Assembly: GCA_016210045.1 (NCBI GenBank)
Contig: JACQUX010000009.1
Location: 191,730 to 255,729, forward strand
Source: Deltaproteobacteria bacterium
GTDB lineage: Bacteria > UBA10199 > GCA-002796325 > JACPFF01
Reading direction: 5' to 3'
DNA length: 64,000 nucleotides
Both the position numbers and the translations under genes were made by a program. Under the pieces are notes generated by a model. That model had not been told where the DNA came from. It saw only the letters and a program-made list of their open reading frames with translations, and searched no databases. Positions 53,293 to 61,826 of this stretch are shown piece after piece (the first letter of the stretch is position 1; every line of letters begins with the position of its first letter).

Positions 53293-53438
53293 GGGGTGGT
53301 AGTTCAGTTGGTTAGAACGCCGCCCTGTCACGGCGGAGGGGCAAGGGCGCGGCGACGAATTTGTCGCCGCATAGCCGGCGGCAGTGATGACCACGACGCG
53401 ACGAACAGGAGCGTCGTGCACCGCAGCGGGGGTTCGAG
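53293..53438 (+). pseudogene. Broken tRNA-Asp copy, split by a two-hairpin element
   Basis: Bases 53293-53339 repeat the first 47 bases of tRNA-Asp (acceptor, D-arm, anticodon arm with GTC, start of variable loop). An insert of about 88 bp follows, then only a short T-loop-like GGTTCGAG (53431-53438) with no matching 3' acceptor. An intact tRNA-Asp starts at 53484 on the same strand. Confidence 0.85.
53340..53428 (+). repeat. Two-hairpin palindromic element, copy B (in tRNA-Asp)
   Basis: Hairpin I: GCGGCGAC (53349-53356) with GTCGCCGC (53363-53370), loop GAATTT. Hairpin II: CACGACGC (53392-53399) with GCGTCGTG (53411-53418), loop GACGAACAGGA. The linker is CATAGCCGGCGGCAGTGATG. It is the clearest copy of the family. 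Confidence 0.8.
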
Positions 53439-53483
53439 CAGTGGAATTTTTTGTGCGTTAGCGATTAAGGTCGATTGGTCAGC

Positions 53484-53557
53484 GGGGTGGTAGTTCAGTT
53501 GGTTAGAACGCCGCCCTGTCACGGCGGAGGTCGCGGGTTCGAGTCCCGTCCACCCCG
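53484..53557 (+). tRNA. tRNA-Asp(GTC)
   Basis: The cloverleaf is complete: acceptor GGGGTGG with CCACCCC, D-arm GTTC...GAAC, anticodon loop CTGTCAC giving GTC, T-arm GCGGG TTCGAGT CCCGT and discriminator G73. No CCA is encoded. The preceding bases AGC repeat the sequence before the broken copy, so the two copies share about 49 bp. Confidence 0.97.
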
Positions 53558-53797
53558 CTGACCAATCTACACCGAACTTGCTGCCTCGATCATCGTCCAC
53601 CGCACAATGCCCTTGACACTGCCTGCATCACCGCACTAGTACAATTGGTATGTCACCAAAACTCCTCACCGCGCCGACCCACCATCATACGCTTCACTGG
53701 TGGTTGGCCCCCGCCAACCGACACGCATAATCATCCGTCAGTTTCGTTTCGCAAAAACCCACACCAATCCCCGACTGCGGGGAAAAGGAGAGACGTT

Positions 53798-54109
53798 ATG
53801 ACACCACCCACGGTGAAGTTCGGCACGACCACGCAAGACATCTGCACCAAACGCGCAGGTTACAGGAAATTCGACCCGTCGAGTTATGGTGAATGCGTGC
53901 GGACGGAGCGAATCACCGTCCCGACCGCGACGATTTGTGTCCCCACGCAGGATGCGGGCGAATCCTGTGTCGCGCTGCCGCCGGAGACGGCGAAAACCCT
54001 CTTTGATCAATATCAGCGGCTGTTAAATGGAGCCGAAAAGGAACCGGTACGTGGATATCAGGGACGTTCTTACTATGGTGGCCCCAAATCAACTTTCCCT
54101 TGTTTCTAG
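53798..54109 (+). CDS. Uncharacterised 103-residue protein
   Basis: The ATG is preceded by AAAAGGAGAG. The protein begins MTPPTVKFGTTTQDICTKRAG, has three more Cys (GECVRTE, ATICVPT, ESCVALP), and ends in a Gly/Tyr-rich tail. No signal peptide or known domain. A 12-bp-stem hairpin follows the stop. Confidence 0.5.
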   Translation: MTPPTVKFGTTTQDICTKRAGYRKFDPSSYGECVRTERITVPTATICVPTQDAGESCVALPPETAKTLFDQYQRLLNGAEKEPVRGYQGRSYYGGPKSTFPCF

Positions 54110-54128
54110 CGCCGATCGTCGGTTGATA

Positions 54129-54161
54129 CGCCCGTGTGGGAAGCTGTTGCCCACACGGGCG
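54129..54161 (+). terminator. Stem-loop after the 103-residue gene
   Basis: CGCCCGTGTGGG pairs perfectly with CCCACACGGGCG around a 9-base loop. It has no T-run downstream, so its role as a terminator is only likely. Confidence 0.55.
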
Positions 54162-54259
54162 AACCGACATCATTACGCTTCTGGGCTTCAGGCACGAGCA
54201 CGTTTCATTTGACATGACATGATAATGTACAATATGATGACATATCGGAGGCGTGCGCC

Positions 54260-54478
54260 ATGCAAAATGTCACATTTAGCGAGTTGCGGAATAACGCGAA
54301 AAAATATTTCGATGCCGTGGAATCCGGCGAAACGCTGGAGGTGTATCGGAATGGCAAACCGATCGCGATGATCTCGCCAGCACGTGAACACTCGCTCAGT
54401 CGCTGGCGATCCGCCCGTCCGCTGAAGATTGCCGGCATCTCGCTCAGTCGACTGATCATGCAAGAACGCGAGGAATAA
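54260..54478 (+). CDS. Phd/YefM-type antitoxin
   Basis: 72 residues. MQNVTFSELRNNAKKYFDAV and GETLEVYRNGKPIAMISPA match the Phd/YefM antitoxin fold. It is followed 2 bp later by a PIN-domain toxin, so it pairs in a VapBC-like module with a Phd-type antitoxin. Confidence 0.85.
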   Translation: MQNVTFSELRNNAKKYFDAVESGETLEVYRNGKPIAMISPAREHSLSRWRSARPLKIAGISLSRLIMQEREE

Positions 54479-54480
54479 TC

Positions 54481-54894
54481 GTGCGCCTGTTTCTCGATTC
54501 ATCCGCACTGGCCAAACGGTATCTCGACGAGGCAGGCTCGGAGCTCGTCGCCGAGCAGTGCACACGGGCAACGGAGATCCTCTTGTCGGTCATCGCCATT
54601 CCCGAGGTCCTCTCCGCGTTGAATCGCCTGCGCCGCGAGGGCCACATGCAGAGCCCGCAGTATCGACGTCTAAAATCCACACTCATGCTGGACGTCGAGC
54701 AAGCTGCGATCGTTGAGTTGTCGCCGGCCGTCGTTCAAAAGACCGTGCATTGCATCGAACACTGTGCAGTCAAGACACTGGACGCGATCCAAATCGCCTC
54801 CGCCCTCATTGCGGAGTGCGACCGTTTTCTCTCCGCCGATCACCGCCAACTCGCGGCGGCCAAACGGATGGGGCTGCGCATCGCCGCGATGTAA
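54481..54894 (+). CDS. PIN-domain toxin
   Basis: 137 residues starting at a GTG (MRLFLDSSALAKRYLDEAGSE). PIN acids are visible: D6 of LDSSAL, Glu in IPEVLSALNRL, and the C-terminal KTLDAIQIASAL and FLSADHRQLAAAK. Probably an RNase toxin. It ends 4 bp before the gspD stop on the opposite strand. Confidence 0.85.
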   Translation: MRLFLDSSALAKRYLDEAGSELVAEQCTRATEILLSVIAIPEVLSALNRLRREGHMQSPQYRRLKSTLMLDVEQAAIVELSPAVVQKTVHCIEHCAVKTLDAIQIASALIAECDRFLSADHRQLAAAKRMGLRIAAM

Positions 54895-54898
54895 TCCC

Positions 54899-57661
54899 CT
54901 AATACTCCGATTCCATTTCGCTCTTTGACGCGGTTTTTTTGCGGGTGGCGTTTTTGGTGCCGGTTTTGGCCGGGGGGATCGTGGATTGCGGGATCGGGTC
55001 GATCGTGATGACGCCGGACTCGGCGGTCTTCGCGGTCGCGGTTGCGGTCGCTTTGGCGGCGCTGCGCGTGGCCGTCGCCTTCGCATTCTTCGTGGTCGCG
55101 GAGGCGTTCGAGGTCAGCGTCTTCTCGACGATCGTCGCCGCTTTCGGCGGCGTGCTCGACACACTCGCCGGCGCGGCCTTGATGCTCCCTTTATACGAGG
55201 ACGAGAGCCACGTCGGTTTTTCGACCGGGGTGTCGAGTGCGGCATCGAATGCCGTGCTCGATGTGGTGACGCCTTTACTCGTGGTCGGGGCCGAACGGAC
55301 GGGGGGACCAACGGCCGGTCCGACCGGTGACAGCGGCGGCACACTGATGATCGGTGCCGGACCGGTCGGGGCGCCGCGCGTGGCACCGGCGGCTGGCGCG
55401 CCACGGGACATTTCATACGACTCCGGCCCTGGCAACACGGACTTCACCGACGACGGACGCACTGGGGTCTGGGCTGGGGGTTCTGTCCAGCCCTCGCTGA
55501 ATTCGAGCAAGTCTTCGCGGTGCGTGCGGATCATGTCGCGGATCGTCTCTTGCTGCTTCTTCCCATAATTTTGCTGCACGAAACTGTTCCGCTGCTCGAT
55601 CTTCCGCTGCAGGATATCTTGGAAGTCGCGCGAATCACGGACGATGTATGGGGTCAGAAAGATCAGGAGATTGCGTTTGCCCACTTGTTTATTGGTGCGC
55701 GAGAAAAAGAACCCGAGCAGCGGGATATCGCCCAACACCGGGATCTTCCGCTTCCCGGCGGTCATTTCATCTTGCATCAGTCCGCCGATCACGATCGTCT
55801 GGCCGTCTTGACACAACACGTTGGTCTGAACCTTGCGCTTACTCTTGGACGGGGCATTCAATCCTTGCACGCGCGCACCGAAGGTCGAAAGTTCCTGCTC
55901 GATCTTCAACGCAATGGAATCGCCGTAGCCCACCGACGGCTTAATCTTCATCGTGAGTCCCGCTTCTTCGTACTGGACGGGATTGATCGTCGTGACGCCG
56001 CCTTGCCCGATTGACTGCGCGCCGGGGATCGGCTCTTTTTCTTGGACTTCGATCGTCGCCTCTTCGTTTTCCAATGTGAGCAGATTCGGCGTCGAGATGA
56101 TATTCGCATTGCCGTACGTGGAGAGCGCGGTGATGAACGCTGAAAAAGCGGGGATCGAGATCGATTGGCTCTGCCCCTGGGCGCCGACGGTTTGGAGATT
56201 GACGGTGCGTTGGCTGATCAAGCCGCCGAGCAGCGCCGGCGCCGATTCGGGCCCGCTCAGCAGACCGCTCTGGATCCCGGACAATGCTCCAAACGACTGG
56301 CCGAAGCCCAACGCCGCGCCCGCGCCGATGCCGCCATGCCCGGAGAATCCGTAATCCTTGCTGGTGTCGATGGAGAGTTCCATCACAACCGCTTCGAGAT
56401 AGACTTGGCGGCGGCGGACGTCGAGTTTGCTGATGACCTTCTCGACCAACGTCTTGAAGTCTTTAAATGTCGAAGTGATGATCAACGCATTCACCGTTTT
56501 GTCGGCAGTGACTTTAATGCCGCCCTCCAGCTCCGCGACAACCGCGCCACTGTCGGCGGCCTGGCCCTTTCCGCCTTTCCCCGGCTCCGGTTTCTTGGCC
56601 GTACCGGAAACCAACGTGGTGAGCGTCGTGGCCAGTTCATCGGCCTTGGCGTATTTGAGATAGTAGACGTGGATGTGGCCCTCTTGGCCACTGGCCATCT
56701 TTTGATCGAGACGCTGGATGATGGAGCGGACTTGGTCCATCGCCCGCTTGCTGGCGAGCACGATGATGGAATTGGTTCGATCGTCGGGAATCAGTTTCGA
56801 CACTTCTTCAATGTCGACCGGCTCGCCGGCTTTCGGCTTCGTCTTCCCGGCTTGGGTCTTTTGTTCGAACAATTGGTTCACGATCCCGGCGATCTCCTTT
56901 GCCGACGCGTGCTTCACTGGCATAATTTCCATCGTCTGCTGCGGACCCTCTTGATCGAGTTCCTTCACGATCTTCATCAACCGATCGATGTTGGTCCCGG
57001 AGTCGGTGATGATCAGCGTGTTGGTTTGGGTGTACGCGCTGATCGAACCGCCTTTGGAGATCATGTCTTTGATGGCGTCGTACATATCCTTGGCGCTGAT
57101 ATTCCGCATCGTCACCAAGCGGGTAATGAAAAGGTCGGACACCGGCGTCGTATCGACGTGGGTCGGGATCGGGTATTTTTTCGCATCGGTCAGGCCGACG
57201 ACCTTGAAGACTCCGCCGGGCCCTTCCACGATGGTGTATCCGGCCACGTTCAATGCGGAGAGAAAGGCTTGATAGACCTCGCCGCGCGTCATTGGGCGTT
57301 CGGAGAGGATCGTGATCTCTTTCGACTGGACGCTGGAATCGAGAATGAAATTGCGTTTCGTCCACGCACTGATCTGCCGGATGATATCTTCGATTTTGGC
57401 CTTCGGCGCGTTGAGGCAAAAATGTTGGTCGTCGAGATGGTCGCAGTCGAGATTGGTCCCGGTCGCGGCGCCGTCCCCCGTTGGACCTCCTGCACTCGGT
57501 GCCGGTGCGGGCGCCGTGCCCGGCGAGGTCAGCACCTCCGGCACTTCGGTCTCGACCGACGTCGGATCCGATTCCCCCGCCGGCACTTGCGCCATGCCCG
57601 GCGGCGTCATCAGGCAGAGACATACGAGTGCCACGAATCGCTTACCGCACTTCATATTCAT
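54899..57661 (-). CDS. gspD: Type II secretion system secretin
   Basis: 920 residues, forming the outer membrane gate of type II secretion. A signal peptide ends near GMAQ; an acidic linker precedes the N0 domain (KAKIEDIIRQISAWTKRN); N1-N3 repeats follow (MPVKHASAKEIAGIVNQLFE, YLKYAKADELATTLTTLVSG); the secretin domain contains VQEKEPIPGAQSIGQGG and LTMKIKPSVGYGD. The C-terminal 170 residues after GSG-type sequence are Ala/Thr/Lys-rich and low complexity, unlike most GspD. The start overlaps gspC. Confidence 0.93.
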   Translation of the reverse strand: MNMKCGKRFVALVCLCLMTPPGMAQVPAGESDPTSVETEVPEVLTSPGTAPAPAPSAGGPTGDGAATGTNLDCDHLDDQHFCLNAPKAKIEDIIRQISAWTKRNFILDSSVQSKEITILSERPMTRGEVYQAFLSALNVAGYTIVEGPGGVFKVVGLTDAKKYPIPTHVDTTPVSDLFITRLVTMRNISAKDMYDAIKDMISKGGSISAYTQTNTLIITDSGTNIDRLMKIVKELDQEGPQQTMEIMPVKHASAKEIAGIVNQLFEQKTQAGKTKPKAGEPVDIEEVSKLIPDDRTNSIIVLASKRAMDQVRSIIQRLDQKMASGQEGHIHVYYLKYAKADELATTLTTLVSGTAKKPEPGKGGKGQAADSGAVVAELEGGIKVTADKTVNALIITSTFKDFKTLVEKVISKLDVRRRQVYLEAVVMELSIDTSKDYGFSGHGGIGAGAALGFGQSFGALSGIQSGLLSGPESAPALLGGLISQRTVNLQTVGAQGQSQSISIPAFSAFITALSTYGNANIISTPNLLTLENEEATIEVQEKEPIPGAQSIGQGGVTTINPVQYEEAGLTMKIKPSVGYGDSIALKIEQELSTFGARVQGLNAPSKSKRKVQTNVLCQDGQTIVIGGLMQDEMTAGKRKIPVLGDIPLLGFFFSRTNKQVGKRNLLIFLTPYIVRDSRDFQDILQRKIEQRNSFVQQNYGKKQQETIRDMIRTHREDLLEFSEGWTEPPAQTPVRPSSVKSVLPGPESYEMSRGAPAAGATRGAPTGPAPIISVPPLSPVGPAVGPPVRSAPTTSKGVTTSSTAFDAALDTPVEKPTWLSSSYKGSIKAAPASVSSTPPKAATIVEKTLTSNASATTKNAKATATRSAAKATATATAKTAESGVITIDPIPQSTIPPAKTGTKNATRKKTASKSEMESEY

Positions 57662-58628
57662 ACGTTTCCACTTTACTGCTCCGTTGCAAGTCGAGCGTGA
57701 ACTGTGTCTGTTCCTTTAGCTGACCGAACAATTGAAATCCACTCTTCACATCAAGATCTTGCCCGTTGATGCGGCTCAAGACATCGCCGCGCCGCAGCCC
57801 CAATTTGGCAAACAGCGAGCCAGGCTTAATGGAGAGGATCTTGACGCCTTCGGCCTTCCCCTCTTTGTTGAAGTTCGGGACGACACGAATTTCCGTATAG
57901 AGTTGATCGAGATGGCCCAACGCGGCGTCCAGTTCGGTGCGATTGATGACAAATTTATTGGGACCCGCCTCGGTGACTTGTTCGCCGGTCGGGGCGCCGG
58001 TCGGTTCCGGCGTGGGCTTGCCACCGACGAGATCCCCCCCTTTGCTGGGAGGGCCGAACATGGAAGAGCTCATGTCGTTCTGCAATTCGGCGTATTCCAA
58101 CCGTCCGTTGTTGTGAAATTCGATCCGCCGTGATTTGACGAGCACTAAGCGGGTCCCGGGAAACGATTTGCTCGCGCGGCCGACGCTCCAGACTTCGTTC
58201 TCTTTGCCACCCGAAATAATCGTACTGGAGCGGGAGTCTTTTCCCTCGCCTACGGCCAACGTCCCGACGACTTTCATATTCAGCGCAGTTTTCACCGCTT
58301 CCCCCGACGGCACCACCGGTTCCACCGCTTGCGCCTGGCACTCCGGCCGGGCATCTCCGGGAACGCACGGCTCGGCGGTGACGACTTTTTGGATCGTGGC
58401 ATCGAAAATGTTGCGATCCACGATCGCCTGATAGTGTTCCCGCTCTTCGATCTTGATATCGAACGGGGCACCGCCCGCGCCCTTGCTCACGACGCCGATG
58501 GAGCGTGGGACTTCGAGCAAGGTCGCAATGTACACATTCGCAATCTTCGCCAAAAAATAGGCCGCGAGGATAACGACGGCACAATTGAGCAGCCAACCAT
58601 ATTGTTTCAGGACCCCATCCACCCGCAC
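57642..58628 (-). CDS. gspC: Type II secretion system protein GspC
   Basis: 328 residues: one N-terminal transmembrane helix (about 12-33), a periplasmic HR domain with REHYQAIVDRNIFDATIQ, and a C-terminal PDZ domain with SLFAKLGLRRGDVLSRINGQ. GspC links the inner membrane platform to the secretin. It overlaps gspD by 20 bp. No other gsp gene is present in this window. Confidence 0.9.
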   Translation of the reverse strand: MRVDGVLKQYGWLLNCAVVILAAYFLAKIANVYIATLLEVPRSIGVVSKGAGGAPFDIKIEEREHYQAIVDRNIFDATIQKVVTAEPCVPGDARPECQAQAVEPVVPSGEAVKTALNMKVVGTLAVGEGKDSRSSTIISGGKENEVWSVGRASKSFPGTRLVLVKSRRIEFHNNGRLEYAELQNDMSSSMFGPPSKGGDLVGGKPTPEPTGAPTGEQVTEAGPNKFVINRTELDAALGHLDQLYTEIRVVPNFNKEGKAEGVKILSIKPGSLFAKLGLRRGDVLSRINGQDLDVKSGFQLFGQLKEQTQFTLDLQRSSKVETYEYEVR

Positions 58629-58717
58629 TCTCCGAAAAGTGGCCGGATTCTAACAGACTTAGCGGAACACGCAAACATCTTTACGCGACGACGCACGGAA
58701 GCGTACAATTTGCCGTG

Positions 58718-59293
58718 ATGCGATGGAGTCTCTATCTCGGCGCCGGCCTCGGCTGGATCTACGGAGGGAGCCAAGTAACCACGAACCGCCCCCTGGCCCT
58801 CCTGTACTTCTGTTGCGGCCTCCTGAGCTGGACCTTCATGGAATATGCGGTGCATCGTTGGTTCCTGCATCGGCACAACATGATCGCGTCGGGCAGCGAC
58901 CCCCTCCGTTGCTGGCACCGCGCTCACCACGCCACACCGGAGGCGCCACACCGACTACCCCTCCCACTCCCATTCAGCCTGACCGGCTATGCGATGTGCC
59001 TGATCGTCGCGTGGAGCTGGTCGCAGACATGGCCGCTGGCCGGATTGGCCGCCACCGGATGGAGCCTCGGCTACCTCGCGTATGAATGGCTGCATCGGAT
59101 GTATCATTTAGGCACACCACAGCACCGCATCTCACGAGCGCTGCGTCGCCACCACCTGATTCATCATTACGCCGAACCGGAACGGGCGTTCGGGATCACG
59201 ACCCCGTTCTGGGACCTCTTCTTCTGGACCTGGCCCCGCCACCGTGCCCCATTGACCCTCGCCACCGAACAGAAAAAATGGTTAAGACGGTAA
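58718..59293 (+). CDS. Fatty acid hydroxylase/sterol desaturase superfamily protein
   Basis: About 191 residues, membrane-bound, with the diiron histidine pattern: HRWFLHRHN, CWHRAHHATPEAPH, YEWLHRMYH and RRHHLIHHY. Four transmembrane segments are predicted. It probably hydroxylates or desaturates a lipid chain. A GTG at 58715 is one codon before the ATG used here. The end overlaps the next gene by 16 bp. Confidence 0.85.
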   Translation: MRWSLYLGAGLGWIYGGSQVTTNRPLALLYFCCGLLSWTFMEYAVHRWFLHRHNMIASGSDPLRCWHRAHHATPEAPHRLPLPLPFSLTGYAMCLIVAWSWSQTWPLAGLAATGWSLGYLAYEWLHRMYHLGTPQHRISRALRRHHLIHHYAEPERAFGITTPFWDLFFWTWPRHRAPLTLATEQKKWLRR

Positions 59294-60672
59294 CCAGGCA
59301 AGTCAAAATGCAAAATGCAAATATCAAAATGCAAAATGAATCGGACCACGTACGTCTGCGATTTTGCATTTTGCATTTTGCACTTTGCATTTTGACTTGC
59401 TCCCTTTGCCTTATGCATTTCCCGGCCCTGGCCGCCCCGCCGCCGCCAATTCGGCCGAACTTCTCGATGGAATACGTCGTCACCGTCCCGACCGATCCGT
59501 ATAGCCCGATCGGCGTCGAGACGCGCTTGCAAGGGGGCAATGAAATCCAACACGTGGTGTGGAATTTCGGGGATCAAGTCCCCGAAGCCCTGACGGCATC
59601 GGGCGAAATCGTCCCGCAAGGGCCGGGCGCATGGCGTTGGACTCCGGCGCGGATCGACGGCACCGTCCGGTATCAAATCGCCCCGAACCACCGACGTAAC
59701 GTGAAAGGGTTCGATAGCTATCGCGCGGCGACCTGGTTGCTGACCCGCACCAGCCAACTCTTCCCGCGCAAACGCTATCTCAGCGCCCACCCGATTCGCG
59801 GCATGAGCCGAGTCACCTTTCAACTCCCGCCCGATTGGCAAGTGGTCAGCGCGATGCCCGCACTCGCCGCGCGCCGGTTCGACGCCTTGCCGCGCGGGTC
59901 CAGCATCGCCGCGCCGTACGGCTGGTTATTGATGGGACAGCTCGACGTGGTGCAACTCACGATCGCCGACGTCGCCGTCACGCTCGCGACCCCGAAGGAA
60001 CCGACGTTTGACCTTACACCATTGCGCGAAACATTGGTCCGCGCGCTGCCGCGCTATCAACGACTCTTCGGCCGCTTGCCGCCGACGCTGCTGGTGATCG
60101 CCGGCCCGGAACCGATGTGGCACGGCGGACTCTCCGGCGAGGATTCGTTGTACGTCAGCCAACACTTGCCGCTCGTCTCCGCCGATTACACACCGACATT
60201 GCTCCACGAACTCTTCCACGTGTTGCAAGGGTTCCGCAAATCCAGTGTCCGGGCGGATTGGGTCGTGGAGGGCTTGGCCGAATACTATTCGCTCCATTTC
60301 GCCCGCGCGCTCCATATGATCACGCGCGCGGAATTTGCGAAGGGCGTGGCCAAATTCGACCGCCAAGCCACGTGGCGCGCGAACTTTTCCACCTCGACCG
60401 ATCAGAGAGTGTTGTACAACGCCGCGCCGCTGCTGTTGTTCTATTTCGACCAACTGATTCGCGAACACTCCGCAGATCAAAAATCGCTGCGCGATGTGGT
60501 GCATGCCGTGGCCACGGCGGACGAAATTTCCACCGTCGGATTCAAACAGGCGTTAGCGAAAGTGCTCCCGGCCCTCGATTGGGACCGCCTCTTCCAACGG
60601 CATGTCTTCGGCGGCGAACGGCCGGAGTATGAGAAGTATTTGGAGCGGCTGAAACAACCGCAAGCGCGATGA
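59278..60672 (+). CDS. Secreted HExxH metalloprotease-like protein
   Basis: 464 residues. After a repeat-derived hydrophobic signal (RLRFCILHFALCILTC-type) the mature protein begins near APPPPIRPNF. The zinc site is LLHELFHVLQG with WVVEGLAEYY about 20 residues later, the gluzincin layout. It is probably a periplasmic or secreted peptidase; no exact family is certain. The ATG at 59278 is the first in frame after the hydroxylase ends; later ATGs at 59308 or 59329 are possible. Confidence 0.65.
   Translation: MVKTVTRQVKMQNANIKMQNESDHVRLRFCILHFALCILTCSLCLMHFPALAAPPPPIRPNFSMEYVVTVPTDPYSPIGVETRLQGGNEIQHVVWNFGDQVPEALTASGEIVPQGPGAWRWTPARIDGTVRYQIAPNHRRNVKGFDSYRAATWLLTRTSQLFPRKRYLSAHPIRGMSRVTFQLPPDWQVVSAMPALAARRFDALPRGSSIAAPYGWLLMGQLDVVQLTIADVAVTLATPKEPTFDLTPLRETLVRALPRYQRLFGRLPPTLLVIAGPEPMWHGGLSGEDSLYVSQHLPLVSADYTPTLLHELFHVLQGFRKSSVRADWVVEGLAEYYSLHFARALHMITRAEFAKGVAKFDRQATWRANFSTSTDQRVLYNAAPLLLFYFDQLIREHSADQKSLRDVVHAVATADEISTVGFKQALAKVLPALDWDRLFQRHVFGGERPEYEKYLERLKQPQAR
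59298..59400. repeat. AAAATGC imperfect palindrome forming the signal peptide
   Basis: GCAAGTCAAAATGCAAA at the left matches the complement of the right end TTTGCATTTTGACTTGC. Repeated AAAATGC units fill both arms. The right arm encodes the hydrophobic core FCILHFALCILTC of the secreted protein. Confidence 0.8.
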
Positions 60673-60679
60673 ACGCACA

Positions 60680-60797
60680 CCGCCCCAAGGGGCGGGGAAT
60701 CCACCTCCCTCTCCCTTTGTGAGGGGGAGGCCACCGAGACTATCACTATCTTGAATCCTCCCCCTCACCCTGGCCCTCTCCCCAAAGGGAGAGGGAA
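60680..60797. repeat. CCCTCTCC...GGTGAGGGGG repeat region
   Basis: Several inverted repeats: CCGCCCC AAG GGGCGG near 60680, the CCTCCCTCTCCC / GAGGGGGAGG pair, and CCTCCCCCTCACCCTGGCC followed by CTCTCCCCAAAGGGAGAGG. This gives the uninterrupted version of the repeat that copy A splits in uvrC. It lies in the convergent gap between the metalloprotease and ATP-grasp genes. Confidence 0.6.
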
Positions 60798-60839
60798 TAA
60801 AAAAACGCGACACGTTGCGCGGAATTCCACTTGGAGAGA

Positions 60840-61826
60840 TTAATCACCATGCGCACGTTCCCATAACATTTGATACGTCGCCAGTCCGCATGCGACGCGT
60901 TCTGCCACGGAGAGCGATGCGGTGGGCACTCCGTCAAGCGCCTCCAATAACGGACGCAGGCCAATATTGTTCGCGAGTTGGATTTGCAATCCGGGCCGGC
61001 CGTTGAGTTCCAGCACCATTGGGCCGTGATCGCGATCGAACACGATATCGACGCCGAGATAGCCGAGCGGTACCGCATCGTAACAACGCGCGCTGATTTC
61101 CAGCAGTCGTGGCCAATGCGGCAATGCGTGTCCGGCGAGCGGCGCTTCGGTGTCGGGGTGGCGCCGGACTGCGAGGCCGCGATAGAGACCGTGCCGCGTG
61201 ATGCCGGTCGTCAGATCGATCCCGACGCCGACGCCGCCGACGTGGAGATTAGCGCGTCCGGCGGAGCGCCGCGTCGGCAGGCGCAGCATCGCCAACAGCG
61301 GGATGCCGCGGATGACGAGAAAGCGGAGATCCGGCAATCCGGTGACCGCCAACGAGTCCAGCACCGGATCGAGATGCAAACGTTGTTCGACGATTGCGGT
61401 GTCGGAGCGTTCATCCAGCGAATAGACACCGTCAAGGATCGCGTCGACGTGGCGCACTAAATCGCGGATCCGCCAGCGCCGTCCGTGACTCAGTTGCAAG
61501 CCGTCCGCCGTGCGTTCGCAAATCACGATCCCGCCGCCGCCATAGCCGCGCGCCGGCTTCACGACAAATTCCGCGTGGGCCGCGACGACCGACTCGAGGC
61601 GACGCAACTCATACCGATGGTGGATGATGTCATAGGTCGCCGGCGTCGGGAGCGCGTGGGCGTTCAAGCGCGTCTTCGTCATTTCTTTTTCATCGACGAG
61701 CGGGAGTAATTCGATCGGATTGAGCGGAAAGAGATAGCGACCGTTGCGTCGATTCAGGCCTAACACGGTCTGCCGCACGTAGCGGAATTGCGCCCACCGA
61801 CTGTGTTCGCGGTGGATCGTGGTCAT
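60840..61826 (-). CDS. RimK-like ATP-grasp ligase (alpha-L-glutamate ligase-like)
   Basis: About 328 residues starting MTTIHREHSRWAQFRYVRQT. ATP-grasp features: EFVVKPARGYGGGGIVIC, DIVFDRDHGPMVLELNGRPG, and FLVIRGIPLLAMLRLPTRR. Genes of this kind sit next to 7TM/inactive-transglutaminase proteins in proteobacteria, where the pair is thought to modify a peptide. Its start overlaps the upstream stop as ATGA-type overlap, so translation is coupled. Much longer upstream reading in this frame is antisense-like and was not used. Confidence 0.8.
   Translation of the reverse strand: MTTIHREHSRWAQFRYVRQTVLGLNRRNGRYLFPLNPIELLPLVDEKEMTKTRLNAHALPTPATYDIIHHRYELRRLESVVAAHAEFVVKPARGYGGGGIVICERTADGLQLSHGRRWRIRDLVRHVDAILDGVYSLDERSDTAIVEQRLHLDPVLDSLAVTGLPDLRFLVIRGIPLLAMLRLPTRRSAGRANLHVGGVGVGIDLTTGITRHGLYRGLAVRRHPDTEAPLAGHALPHWPRLLEISARCYDAVPLGYLGVDIVFDRDHGPMVLELNGRPGLQIQLANNIGLRPLLEALDGVPTASLSVAERVACGLATYQMLWERAHGD

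Noticed and set aside
53293-53438. tRNA-Asp with an intron
   Set aside because: The 3' part has only a T-loop-like word and no acceptor complement.
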